Part shown: positions 16,219 through 24,472 of the stretch, in pieces | How the letters are laid out: each line of letters starts with the position of its first letter | How positions within the stretch are numbered: the first letter of the stretch is position 1 | NCBI RefSeq assembly: GCF_036503815.1 | Contig: NZ_AP027764.1 | Coordinates: 1,550,001-1,614,000 of the forward strand | Reading direction: 5' to 3' | DNA from: Escherichia coli | GTDB lineage: Bacteria > Pseudomonadota > Gammaproteobacteria > Enterobacterales > Enterobacteriaceae | Length of the DNA: 64,000 nucleotides | Made by a program: the position numbers and the translations under genes | Notes under the pieces: generated by a model | Told to the model about the DNA's origin: nothing | Database searches by the model: none | Seen by the model: the letters and a program-made list of their open reading frames with translations, nothing else

Positions 16219-16704
16219 ATGCAAGTTTTTATCATGCGTCACGGCGACGCAGCCCTCGATGCCGCCAGTGATTCGGTTCGTCCTCTGACCACTAATGGTT
16301 GTGACGAATCTCGCCTGATGGCGAACTGGCTGAAAGGTCAAAAAGTGGAAATCGAACGTGTTCTGGTGAGCCCGTTCCTGCGAGCCGAGCAAACACTGGA
16401 AGAAGTGGCGGATTGTATGGACCTGCCCTCCAGCGTAGAAGTTCTGCCTGAGCTAACGCCCTGTGGCGATGTTGGTCTGGTCAGTGCGTATCTCCAGGCA
16501 CTGACCAACGAAGGTGTCGAGTCGGTACTGGTTATCTCCCACTTACCATTAGTCGGGTATCTGGTTGCCGAGTTATGTCCGGGCGAAACGCCGCCTATGT
16601 TTACCACTTCAGCGATTGCCAGCGTTACACTTGATGAAAGTGGAAACGGTCAATTCAACTGGCAGATGAGCCCGTGTAATCTGAAGATGGCAAAAGCAAT
16701 TTAA
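16219..16704 (+). CDS. sixA: Phosphohistidine phosphatase SixA
   Basis: Small histidine-phosphatase of 161 residues that removes phosphate from histidines. It is known to act on the HPt domain of ArcB and, in later work, on the nitrogen PTS protein NPr. The RHG motif (RHGDA, His8 as nucleophile) is at the N-terminus, LVSPFLRAEQT near residue 50 contributes the second active-site Arg, and VISHLPLVGYL near residue 108 has the second catalytic His. There is no signal peptide. The ribosome site is weak, and a terminator-like hairpin follows. Confidence 0.96.
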   Translation: MQVFIMRHGDAALDAASDSVRPLTTNGCDESRLMANWLKGQKVEIERVLVSPFLRAEQTLEEVADCMDLPSSVEVLPELTPCGDVGLVSAYLQALTNEGVESVLVISHLPLVGYLVAELCPGETPPMFTTSAIASVTLDESGNGQFNWQMSPCNLKMAKAI

Positions 16705-16713
16705 AAGCTCATA

Positions 16714-16751
16714 TGCCCGGTTGCGTACGCGTATACCGGGCAAATTTTTTC
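16714..16751 (+). terminator. Terminator after sixA
   Basis: TGCCCGG pairs with CCGGGCA across a loop that can itself pair partly, and AATTTTTT follows. It lies 10 bp after the sixA stop. Confidence 0.75.
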
Positions 16752-17252
16752 TGTCCTAATTGTGATCATATTTTACATATCACGAATTTTATTATCTTTC
16801 TTGTTATTGAAACTGGTAATAACACAGTGGAATAATGGTTTTGTATCTTGAATATATATTAATTAATTTAATTGAGATTTAATCTTATCAATAAATAATT
16901 GCAAAATCATTATAAATTATCTCAGTGGTTTTTATATTCAATGCATTCACATTGATTATGATGTCTTTTCTTTTTTTTGATAATGCGCATGTTTTTTTTA
17001 TTGAAAAGCGAGTGAGATATTCTGGTTGTGTATTGATTAATTAAATCTACATAAAGTCTTTAAGTATTGCTACATTGATTATTTTTAAGGATAAGACCAA
17101 CATAACGACACACCAGAGAATATCTGTTTACATTCTATGATTATTTGGGACATATGATGTTCAATGGTTAACTAAAAGCGTCAGACATAATATATACAAT
17201 AATATTATGTCAGTTGCTTGTATTATACATTTTAATGATTTAAGGACAAATA
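16752..17252 (+). promoter_or_regulatory. AT-rich leader and promoter region of the yfc fimbrial operon
   Basis: About 500 bp without a gene, far more AT-rich than the flanks, with many runs of A and T such as TTTTTTTT, TTAATTAATTTAATT and AATAATATTATG. This is typical of fimbrial promoters silenced by H-NS (inference). I looked for inverted repeats that could bound a fim-type invertible promoter and for GATC pairs spaced as in pap-type switches and saw no convincing case. The yfcV ribosome site is TAAGGA. Confidence 0.5.
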
Positions 17253-17813
17253 ATGAGTAAGTTTGCCAAAACAGCCATTGCTGCCGCAATGGTGATGGGC
17301 GCAGTTGTCTCCACGTCAGCATTTGCTGCAGGCAACAACGGTACTGCACGTTTCTATGGCACCATTGAAGACTCCCCGTGCTCTATCGTTCCAGACGATC
17401 ACAAACTGGAAGTGGATTTGGGTAACATCGGTGCAGAAGCACTCAAAAACAACGGGACTACCACGCCGAAAGATTTTCAGATTCGTTTACAGGACTGCGT
17501 ATTTGATACCCAAACGAACATGGAAACGACGTTCACCGGTACCGTTTCTACAGGAAACGATAATTACTACACCATTTTTAATACCGATACAGGTGCTGCG
17601 TTTAACAATGTAAGCCTGGCGATTGGTGATAAGCAAGGTACTTCCTATAAAAGCGGTGCTGGCATTAAACAGGCGATCGTAAATGACTCAGCAACCAATA
17701 AAGGCAAACCTAAACAGACTCTGAACTTCAAAGCCTGGTTAGTCGGTGCGGCTGGTACGCCTGACCTGGGTGGTTTTGAAGCGAATACCACCTTCCAGAT
17801 TACCTATCTCTAA
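17253..17813 (+). CDS. yfcV: Major fimbrial subunit YfcV
   Basis: Pilin of a chaperone-usher fimbria, 186 residues. The signal peptide ends STSAFA, with mature protein from about residue 26. The Ig-like pilin fold has the paired cysteines (PCSIV and LQDCVF) and the C-terminal beta-zipper motif ending TTFQITYL with the penultimate Tyr. It is the first gene of the operon and is followed by a hairpin before the usher gene, as in other fimbrial operons where the major subunit is made in excess. yfcV has been used as a marker of uropathogenic E. coli (established knowledge). Its receptor is not known to me. Confidence 0.93.
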   Translation: MSKFAKTAIAAAMVMGAVVSTSAFAAGNNGTARFYGTIEDSPCSIVPDDHKLEVDLGNIGAEALKNNGTTTPKDFQIRLQDCVFDTQTNMETTFTGTVSTGNDNYYTIFNTDTGAAFNNVSLAIGDKQGTSYKSGAGIKQAIVNDSATNKGKPKQTLNFKAWLVGAAGTPDLGGFEANTTFQITYL

Positions 17814-17822
17814 GGTAATTCA

Positions 17823-17852
17823 CCCCCATAGCATCGCGCTATGGGGGATTTT
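17823..17852 (+). terminator. Intra-operon hairpin between yfcV and yfcU
   Basis: A perfect 10-bp stem, CCCCCATAGC / GCTATGGGGG, with a five-base loop, is followed by ATTTTAGCGAGTTTTT. Placed between major pilin and usher, it probably terminates most transcripts or stabilises the yfcV message, setting a high pilin-to-usher ratio (inference). Confidence 0.8.
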
Positions 17853-17885
17853 AGCGAGTTTTTGAACTTATTATAATAATCACGG

Positions 17886-20534
17886 ATGAATACGTGTATG
17901 CCTGACCATTCCCTTTTCCGCTTACGGGCGCTTCCCTGGTGCGTTGCCGTGGCCATCTCTGGATGCCATATCAATGCCTGGGCTGATGAAGATATTCAGT
18001 TTGATTCCCGTTTTCTGGAATTAAAAGGCGACACGAAAATCGATTTAAAACGCTTTTCAAGCCAGGGTTATGTTGAGCCAGGTAAATACAGTTTACAGGT
18101 TGAGGTTAATAAACAGCCGTTAACCGGTGAATATGATATTTACTGGTATGCAACAGAAAATGACGCCAATAAGACTTACGCCTGTCTGTCGCCAGAACTG
18201 GTGGCACAGCTTGGTTTTAAAGAAGACATTGCGAACAATTTGCAATGGGTTCACGACGGTAAATGCCTCAAGCCAGGCCAACTTGACGGTCTGGAAATGC
18301 GCGCTGATTTAAGCCAGTCCGCACTTCTTATCACCTTACCGCAGGCTTATCTTGAATACAGCGATGTCGACTGGGACCCTCCCTCGCGCTGGGATGATGG
18401 CATCTCAGGTTTAATTGCCGATTACAGCATCAACGCCCAAACCCGACACGAAGAAAATGGCGGTGATGACAGCAACGATATCAGCGGCAACGGTACGGTT
18501 GGCGTTAACCTCGGGCCGTGGCGCCTGCGAGCCGACTGGCAGAGCGATTATCAGCATACTCGCAGTAACGATGAAGAGTCGCAAGACAGCACCGAAAGAA
18601 ACTGGGACTGGAGCCGTTACTACGCCTGGCGCGCGTTACCGAGCCTGAAAGCCAAATTGGCACTCGGTGAAGATTACCTCGATTCCGATATTTTCGATGG
18701 CTTTAACTACATTGGCGGTAGCATCAGTACTGACGATCAAATGCTGCCGCCGAATCTGCGCGGCTATGCCCCGGATATTTCTGGCGTGGCCCATACGGCG
18801 GCGAAAGTCACCATCAGCCAGGCCGGGCGCGTAATCTATGAAACCCAGGTGCCAGCCGGACCATTCCGTATCCAGGATCTCGCCGATTTTAGCTCTGGTA
18901 CGCTGCATGTGCGCATTGAAGAGGCGAACGGTCAGGTGCAGGAGTATGACATCAGCACTGCCTCCATGCCGTTCCTCACTCGCCCGGGCCAGGTGCGCTA
19001 CAAGGTTATGATGGGGCGACCACAGGAGTGGGGGCACCATGTACAGGGCGGGTTCTTTTCCGCTGGCGAAGCGTCCTGGGGGATAGCAAACGGCTGGTCG
19101 CTGTATGGCGGGGCGCTTGGCGATGAAAATTACCAGTCAGCCGCACTTGGGATTGGTCGCGATCTCTCCATTTTCGGTGCGATGGCCTTCGATATCACCC
19201 ACTCGCATACCCGACTTGACGATTCGACCGCTTACGGAAAAAGCACGCTCAACGGTAACTCATTCAGGGTCAGTTATTCCAAAGACTTTGATGAACTCAA
19301 CAGCCGCGTCACCTTCGCCGGATACCGCTTCTCGGAAGAGAACTATATGACCATGAGCGAGTACCTGGACGCGAATGACAGCGCAATGGTCCGCTCAGGC
19401 AATGATAAAGAGATGTACACCGCCACCTATAACCAGAACTTCAGGGATGCCGGTGTTTCTGTTTACCTGAACTATACGCGTCACACCTACTGGGATCGTG
19501 ATGAACAGACCAACTACAACGTAATGCTCTCCCACTATTTCAATATGGGCGGCATTCGCAACATGAGTATCTCTCTGACCGGTTATCGCTACGAGTATGA
19601 CAACAGCGCAGACAAAGGCGTCTATATCTCCTTAAGTATGCCGTGGAGTGATAGCAGCGTTGTGAGTTACAACGGTAACTATGGCAGCGGTTCAGACAGC
19701 AGCCAGGTGGGGTATTTCAGCCGTATCGATGATGCCAGTCATTATCAGATAAACGTTGGCAACAGTGAAAATCACTCCAGCGTGGATGGTTATTACAGCC
19801 GTGACGGTTCAATGGCCCATGTGGATCTCAATGCTAACTACCATCAAGGACAGTACACCTCTGCCGGGTTGTCGCTACAGGGCGGCGCTACGCTCACGGC
19901 TCACGGTGGTGCGTTGCACCGTACTCAAAATATGGGCGGTACGCGATTACTGATTGATGCTGACGGTGTTGCTGACGTACCGGTCGAAGGAAATAGTGCA
20001 GCGATATATACCAATATGTTTGGCAAAGCCGTCGTTGCCGACGTCAATAACTACTACCGTAACCAGGCCACGATTGACCTGACCAAACTGCCAGAAAACG
20101 CCGAAGCCACGCAGTCTGTCGTGCAGGCGACGCTTACCGAAGGTGCCATTGGCTACCGTCAATTTGCGGTCATCAGTGGGCAAAAGGCGATGGCTGTCCT
20201 GCGTATGAGTGATGGCAGTTATCCGCCATTCGGTGCGGAAGTGAGTAACGAACATGACCAGCAGGTCGGCCTGGTTGATGATGACGGCAACGTCTATCTG
20301 GCCGGGGTAAAAGCGGGCGAACACATGCGTGTCTCATGGAATGGCGAACCTCACTGTGAGATTTCACTGCCAGACCCGCTGCCCGCCGACCTGTTCAACG
20401 GCCTGTTACTGCCGTGCAAGCAACAAGGCACTGTGATGCCTGCGGCTCCGGCAGAGGTTAAACCGATAATTCAGGAACAGACGCAGCAGGTCACACCTGG
20501 TGCGGAACCTATGGCTATTTCAGCAAACCAATAA
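17886..20534 (+). CDS. yfcU: Fimbrial outer-membrane usher YfcU (intact)
   Basis: Outer-membrane assembly platform of the YfcV fimbria, 882 residues, full length for the PapC/FimD family. A signal peptide ends near residue 33 (HINAWA), followed by the periplasmic N-terminal domain (IQFDSRFLELKG, about 40-160). The barrel with plug comes next, including LRGYAPDISGVAHTAAKVTISQ and GPFRIQDL near residue 330, and the two C-terminal domains include GAEVSNEHDQQVGLVDDDGNVYLAG. Cysteines near the end (HCEISLP and LLPCKQ) are typical. In K-12 this gene is, as I recall, annotated as disrupted; here the frame is unbroken. A second ATG four codons in is an alternative start. Confidence 0.94.
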   Translation: MNTCMPDHSLFRLRALPWCVAVAISGCHINAWADEDIQFDSRFLELKGDTKIDLKRFSSQGYVEPGKYSLQVEVNKQPLTGEYDIYWYATENDANKTYACLSPELVAQLGFKEDIANNLQWVHDGKCLKPGQLDGLEMRADLSQSALLITLPQAYLEYSDVDWDPPSRWDDGISGLIADYSINAQTRHEENGGDDSNDISGNGTVGVNLGPWRLRADWQSDYQHTRSNDEESQDSTERNWDWSRYYAWRALPSLKAKLALGEDYLDSDIFDGFNYIGGSISTDDQMLPPNLRGYAPDISGVAHTAAKVTISQAGRVIYETQVPAGPFRIQDLADFSSGTLHVRIEEANGQVQEYDISTASMPFLTRPGQVRYKVMMGRPQEWGHHVQGGFFSAGEASWGIANGWSLYGGALGDENYQSAALGIGRDLSIFGAMAFDITHSHTRLDDSTAYGKSTLNGNSFRVSYSKDFDELNSRVTFAGYRFSEENYMTMSEYLDANDSAMVRSGNDKEMYTATYNQNFRDAGVSVYLNYTRHTYWDRDEQTNYNVMLSHYFNMGGIRNMSISLTGYRYEYDNSADKGVYISLSMPWSDSSVVSYNGNYGSGSDSSQVGYFSRIDDASHYQINVGNSENHSSVDGYYSRDGSMAHVDLNANYHQGQYTSAGLSLQGGATLTAHGGALHRTQNMGGTRLLIDADGVADVPVEGNSAAIYTNMFGKAVVADVNNYYRNQATIDLTKLPENAEATQSVVQATLTEGAIGYRQFAVISGQKAMAVLRMSDGSYPPFGAEVSNEHDQQVGLVDDDGNVYLAGVKAGEHMRVSWNGEPHCEISLPDPLPADLFNGLLLPCKQQGTVMPAAPAEVKPIIQEQTQQVTPGAEPMAISANQ

Positions 20535-20553
20535 CGTGATTAAGGATTGATCC

Positions 20554-21306
20554 ATGTATACATTGACTCGCTCTGCAAAAAGAGTTATCCCGGCGCTGGC
20601 GCTGCTGGTGGCGGCCGCCAGTTTTACAACCCACGCATCGGTGACGCCCGACCGCACACGCCTGATCTTCAATGAAGGTGACAAATCTATCAGCGTCACG
20701 TTGCGCAATAACGACCTGAAGCAGCCCTACCTGGCGCAAAGCTGGATGGAGGACGAAAAGGGCAACAAAATCAGTTCGCCACTCACGGTACTGCCGCCGG
20801 TACAGCGTATTGATGCGATGATGAATGGTCAGGTAAAAGTCCAGGGAATGCCGGATATCAACAAGTTACCGGCCGATCGTGAGAGCATGTTCTACTTTAA
20901 CGTGCGTGAAATCCCGCCAAAATCGAACAAACCTAATACGCTGCAAATTGCCCTGCAAACGCGTATCAAATTGTTCTGGCGACCCAAGGCACTGGCAAAA
21001 ATTGACATGAGGGAGCCGTGGCAGCACAAGGTGACGTTAACCCGCAATGGCCAGGCGTTCACCGTCAATAACCCCACGCCGTATTACGTGATTATCAGCA
21101 ATGCCAGCACACAGAAAAATGGTAATCCGGCAGCCGGGTTTACGCCGCTGGTCATGCCGCCGAAATCGTCCGCACCGTTGAATGTGAAGATAGACACTGT
21201 GCCGGTGCTGACTTACGTCAACGACTACGGCGCGCGAATGTCGCTGAACTTTAAATGCACTGGCAATAATTGCCAGGTGGATGCAGAGCAAAGCCGCAAA
21301 GGCTGA
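20554..21306 (+). CDS. yfcS: Periplasmic fimbrial chaperone YfcS
   Basis: PapD-like chaperone, 250 residues, that folds YfcV and the minor subunits by donor-strand complementation and delivers them to YfcU. The signal peptide ends TTHA, with mature SVTPDRTRLIFNEGD. The first Ig domain has the conserved KSISVTLRNND and YLAQSWMEDE strands, followed by YFNVREIPPK, the family signature. The second domain ends with a cysteine pair (FKCTGNNCQV) that may form a disulphide, as in some chaperones. It lies 19 bp after the usher gene with ribosome site AAGGA, in the same transcript. Confidence 0.94.
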   Translation: MYTLTRSAKRVIPALALLVAAASFTTHASVTPDRTRLIFNEGDKSISVTLRNNDLKQPYLAQSWMEDEKGNKISSPLTVLPPVQRIDAMMNGQVKVQGMPDINKLPADRESMFYFNVREIPPKSNKPNTLQIALQTRIKLFWRPKALAKIDMREPWQHKVTLTRNGQAFTVNNPTPYYVIISNASTQKNGNPAAGFTPLVMPPKSSAPLNVKIDTVPVLTYVNDYGARMSLNFKCTGNNCQVDAEQSRKG

Positions 21307-21321
21307 TGCCGGGAGAGTCTT

Positions 21322-21837
21322 ATGAAATACACGTTTCTGGTGGGAACGGGCATTTTTCTCCTGAGCGGCTGGCTGATGGGGAATATTGCTGTCGCAGGAC
21401 AAAGTAAACAGGTGATATTGACGTTGCGCGTTTTGGTGGATGCGCCACCGCCCTGTTCCGTAAAGGGGAGCAATGTGCAATTTGGCGAAGTCTACATTAG
21501 CAAAATCAATGGCACGAATTACCGCACCACGGAGCCGCTTTATACCCTGAACTGTGATAACAGGGCGGTGGGCCTTGATGATCTGCGGATGCAGTTTAAA
21601 GGCCCTACCACCGTGATTAACGGGGAAACTGTCATTGCGACGGAAATACCCGGCCTGGGTATTCGCATTGAAAATGGTGACGATAACTCCCTGTTCAGAG
21701 TGGGTGAAGGTAACTGGTCTGATTTTAATGCTAACCAGTTGCCCAACCTCACAGCGGTGCCGGTAAAACAGAGCGGAGTGCAGCTTACGCCAGCGGAATT
21801 TAACGCCAGTATGACGATGGTGGTGGATTACCAATGA
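21322..21837 (+). CDS. yfcR: Minor fimbrial subunit YfcR
   Basis: Pilin-like protein, 171 residues, with a signal peptide ending IAVAG and an Ig-like pilin domain with paired cysteines (PPPCSVKG and YTLNCDN). The C-terminal strand is MTMVVDYQ. By position after the chaperone it is probably a minor or adaptor subunit near the tip (inference). Its stop overlaps the yfcQ start by four bases (ATGA), and it resembles yfcQ in ending with xxVDYQ and in the GTxxRTTEPLYTLNC type of pattern. This suggests the two arose by duplication. Confidence 0.88.
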   Translation: MKYTFLVGTGIFLLSGWLMGNIAVAGQSKQVILTLRVLVDAPPPCSVKGSNVQFGEVYISKINGTNYRTTEPLYTLNCDNRAVGLDDLRMQFKGPTTVINGETVIATEIPGLGIRIENGDDNSLFRVGEGNWSDFNANQLPNLTAVPVKQSGVQLTPAEFNASMTMVVDYQ

Positions 21838-22322
21838 AAAAACGCTTGTTACTTTTACTCTGCACCTGCGGTGGCGTTGCGCTGGCGGCTGGGGATGACA
21901 TCACCTTCCAAGGTACGCTGGTGGCACCGCCTGCCTGTGCTATCAGCGATGGAAAGACCCTCGAAGTGGAATTTCGTGATCTCATCATCGACAGTATCAA
22001 CGGAGACTATGGTCGCAAGGAAGTGGTATATGGCCTGAGCTGTGACTCTGACACGCGCGATCCCGAGTGGAATATGACACTCACCTGGACGGGTACGCAG
22101 ACCGCCTACAATGACTCGGCTATCGAAACAGACGTTCCCGGCTTTGGTATTGAACTTCAGCACGATGGTCAGCCTTTTAAGCCGAATACTCCGCTTACTA
22201 TTAACGCCATCGATTTTACCCAAAAGCCGAAGCTGGAAGCCGTGCCAGTGAAGTCAGCCGATGCGGTGCTGAGTGATACCACGTTTTCAGCCTATGCAAC
22301 ATTGCGGGTGGATTATCAATGA
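21834..22322 (+). CDS. yfcQ: Minor fimbrial subunit YfcQ
   Basis: Pilin-like protein, 162 residues. A short signal peptide (MKKRLLLLLCTCGGVALAAG) precedes the pilin domain, which has PPACAIS and YGLSCDS as the disulphide pair and ends ATLRVDYQ. It shares layout and ending with YfcR, so they are likely paralogues serving as adaptors. Both junctions are ATGA overlaps of four bases, which indicates translational coupling and similar expression levels. Confidence 0.88.
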   Translation: MKKRLLLLLCTCGGVALAAGDDITFQGTLVAPPACAISDGKTLEVEFRDLIIDSINGDYGRKEVVYGLSCDSDTRDPEWNMTLTWTGTQTAYNDSAIETDVPGFGIELQHDGQPFKPNTPLTINAIDFTQKPKLEAVPVKSADAVLSDTTFSAYATLRVDYQ

Positions 22323-22858
22323 AGACAGAACGCATTTATTCGCTCGGCTATGGGCTGTTAGCGGGCCTGTTGTTGATCGGCTGCACGCGTGCCCTGGCCG
22401 TGGACAACAACCTGCATTTTTTCGGCAACTTACTCAGCCGCTCTTGTACGCTGGTGGTAGAGAGCGGAAATCTGGCCGAAGTCCATTTTCCGACTATCAG
22501 TCGTCGGGATCTTATGGTCGCGGGGGAGTCTGCGCACGTGCCGGTGGTGTTTAAGCTGAAAGATTGTAAGGGGCCTGCCAGTTATCAGGTCCAGGTGACT
22601 CTTACCGGTACGGAAGACAGTGAGCAGCCCGGTTTCCTGGCGCTGGATACCACATCAACCGCGCAGGGCGTCGGGATTGGGATGGAAACGACGGACGGGG
22701 TACGGGTGGCGATTAACGACCCAACCGGGGCGAAATTTACGCTTAGCGATGGCAGTAATGACATTAATTTCAGGGCCTGGTTACAGGCGAAAAGCGGTCG
22801 GGAAGTGACGATGGGCGATTTTACCGCCTCCTTAACCGCAACCTTTGAGTATATTTAA
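22319..22858 (+). CDS. yfcP: Minor fimbrial subunit YfcP
   Basis: Pilin-like protein, 179 residues, with a signal peptide ending TRALA and a mature part starting VDNNLHFFGNLL. The conserved cysteines are in SRSCTLVV and KLKDCKG. The C-terminal motif DFTASLTATFEYI has the alternating hydrophobics and near-terminal Tyr of a chaperone-bound pilin. It starts within the last codons of yfcQ and ends one base before the yfcO ATG, part of a tightly packed minor-subunit block. Confidence 0.9.
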   Translation: MKTERIYSLGYGLLAGLLLIGCTRALAVDNNLHFFGNLLSRSCTLVVESGNLAEVHFPTISRRDLMVAGESAHVPVVFKLKDCKGPASYQVQVTLTGTEDSEQPGFLALDTTSTAQGVGIGMETTDGVRVAINDPTGAKFTLSDGSNDINFRAWLQAKSGREVTMGDFTASLTATFEYI

Positions 22859-22859
22859 G

Positions 22860-23699
22860 ATGAGAAAATGGACGTTGTTTTTTTTAAGCCTGGTCTTTAT
22901 AGCATCAAGCTTCATAACCCCCGCCAGTTATGCCAAAGATAAGCTAATGAGCGCAAGTTTTAATAGTGTCAAAGTTTATTATGGTCAGGCTACACAGTAT
23001 CTTGCCGGAATGACTTTCTACGTGTCAGTGTTAACACCGAATGAGGTCGCTTATGGTTCGTATAACTCCGCAACCTACAAGGGCAGTGAAGCCAGGCTGC
23101 TTTCGTGGACAGGAAGTGGTCCTGCCCCTGTTCTGATTCTGGATGATTTTGGGCCCGTGAGTAACGCATTTTGTCCTGGTATTGATACGGCTTGGTATCG
23201 GTGTGCTTTTATGACGTTTAAAGTCACGGTCCAGTCTGATGACTATGGGTGTCCGTGGATCTCCTCGTATTATGCAATCACAACAGAGCGGTGGACTACG
23301 GCATACACTGGCCCAACAGCTCATGCCACAGTATGCCCAACGATCCCGGTTGCTTCATATGATATTTCCTGGAATGAGAGCTCTGTGAGCAAGAGTAAAC
23401 TGTTACAACTAAAATCCACAGGGACGATAATCACCACTACACTTTCGACCTACCTGATGGAGGATGGAAAGCTATGTGATGGAAGTGTTTTTGATCCGCG
23501 TGGCGCGTACTGCCGCGTGGTTTCTGAGTTGTTAACCTTCACTTCTTACGGTTGTGACGAATCAACGGTGACTGTCACACCGACACGCCATCCAGTTACC
23601 GATAAACAGTTACACGACATTGTGGTGAAGGTAAATACCAGCAGTCGGCAACCGATTGATTCTACGTGCCGTTTCCAGTATGTGCTGAACGAATTGTAG
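22860..23699 (+). CDS. yfcO: Putative fimbrial tip protein YfcO, cysteine-rich
   Basis: Last gene of the fimbrial operon, 279 residues, with a signal peptide ending PASYA. It lacks a recognisable C-terminal pilin zipper and instead has eight or more cysteines spread over the chain (AFCPG, WYRCA, GCPW, TVCPT, KLCDG, AYCRV, YGCDE, STCRF), which suggests a disulphide-rich two-domain structure. The family (DUF2544) is uncharacterised. Position suggests a tip adhesin or cap (inference). The ATG directly after the yfcP stop was chosen; a TTG five codons earlier is possible but less likely. Lower GC than its neighbours is consistent with a fast-evolving surface protein. Confidence 0.85.
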   Translation: MRKWTLFFLSLVFIASSFITPASYAKDKLMSASFNSVKVYYGQATQYLAGMTFYVSVLTPNEVAYGSYNSATYKGSEARLLSWTGSGPAPVLILDDFGPVSNAFCPGIDTAWYRCAFMTFKVTVQSDDYGCPWISSYYAITTERWTTAYTGPTAHATVCPTIPVASYDISWNESSVSKSKLLQLKSTGTIITTTLSTYLMEDGKLCDGSVFDPRGAYCRVVSELLTFTSYGCDESTVTVTPTRHPVTDKQLHDIVVKVNTSSRQPIDSTCRFQYVLNEL

Positions 23700-23706
23700 T
23701 GTTAAT

Positions 23707-23738
23707 CTTTCACCGACCAGATAACTGGTCGGTGAAAG
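23707..23738. terminator. Hairpin between yfcO and smrB
   Basis: A perfect 14-bp inverted repeat, CTTTCACCGACCAG / CTGGTCGGTGAAAG, with loop ATAA, lies between the converging ends of yfcO and smrB. There is no strong T run on either side. It probably acts as a shared transcription end point. Confidence 0.6.
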
Positions 23739-23756
23739 TGCATGTTGATAATGATG

Positions 23757-24308
23757 TCAGGGCAACTCAGGCGGCAACCACTCTTCCACTTCAATCAACA
23801 CTAATAAAGCTGCATCACCGCCGTACTCTTTCGGTGCCTGGTGAAACGCCATCACATGGGGATGTTGTGCCAGCCACAGCGGCGTTTGCTGCTTCAAAAT
23901 ATGCTTACCATGACCATGCATCACGCAGGCGCAAAACACATGTTCACGACGGCAGGCAGCAATCAAAGCCCCAAGTTCCTGCTTAGCTTGCAATTGCGTC
24001 AAACCGTGTAAATCCAAAAACAACTCCGGCGAATAATCGCCGCGGCGCAGTTTCTTCGCTTCAAAGTGGCTGACATCCGGACGGACATATTTCACCGGAC
24101 CTTCGGTATTCAATAACGGTTGAAACTCATCGGAGAAATAATGGCTGGCATCGGCCTGTTCCTGAATTAACCGCTTGACCGGTACTTCGCTAATTTTTTT
24201 ACGCAGCGGCCGATGGACAATGGTGTCCTGCTTTATCTGGCGGGTTCCCGCCATCAACTGGCGAAAAAGCGCCTGGTCCTCCTCGCTAAGTGATGATTTC
24301 TTTTTCAT
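23757..24308 (-). CDS. smrB: Ribosome rescue endonuclease SmrB
   Basis: Smr-domain nuclease, 183 residues, formerly YfcN. It cleaves mRNA at collided ribosomes to start rescue (established for E. coli SmrB). The N-terminal half is charged and extended, with KKKSSLSEEDQALFRQLM, and mediates ribosome binding. The Smr domain covers about residues 98-175, with the DLHG motif (FLDLHGLTQ), the HGHG motif (VMHGHGKHIL) and a conserved LLVLIE strand at the end. The start follows GAGAGA. It is divergent from prmB, so two genes acting on ribosomes share one promoter region. Confidence 0.95.
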   Translation of the reverse strand: MKKKSSLSEEDQALFRQLMAGTRQIKQDTIVHRPLRKKISEVPVKRLIQEQADASHYFSDEFQPLLNTEGPVKYVRPDVSHFEAKKLRRGDYSPELFLDLHGLTQLQAKQELGALIAACRREHVFCACVMHGHGKHILKQQTPLWLAQHPHVMAFHQAPKEYGGDAALLVLIEVEEWLPPELP

Positions 24309-24472
24309 TTACATCTCTCATTTCTAATTTTCCTACAGTTTACCCGACTCGTCGTCTAATCGATCGTTTTAAACGTATTTTTCCTCACTCACCGCGCGTG
24401 AATGCTGATTTATCGTCATCTTCATGGCAAACTAGCCGCCGAAATTAATGCGACCATGCCCTGGAGGAATAC

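Noticed and set aside
16752..17252. Invertible promoter element for the yfc fimbriae
   Set aside because: No pair of matching inverted repeats of the fim type, no recombinase gene nearby, and no paired GATC sites suggestive of Dam-controlled switching were seen.
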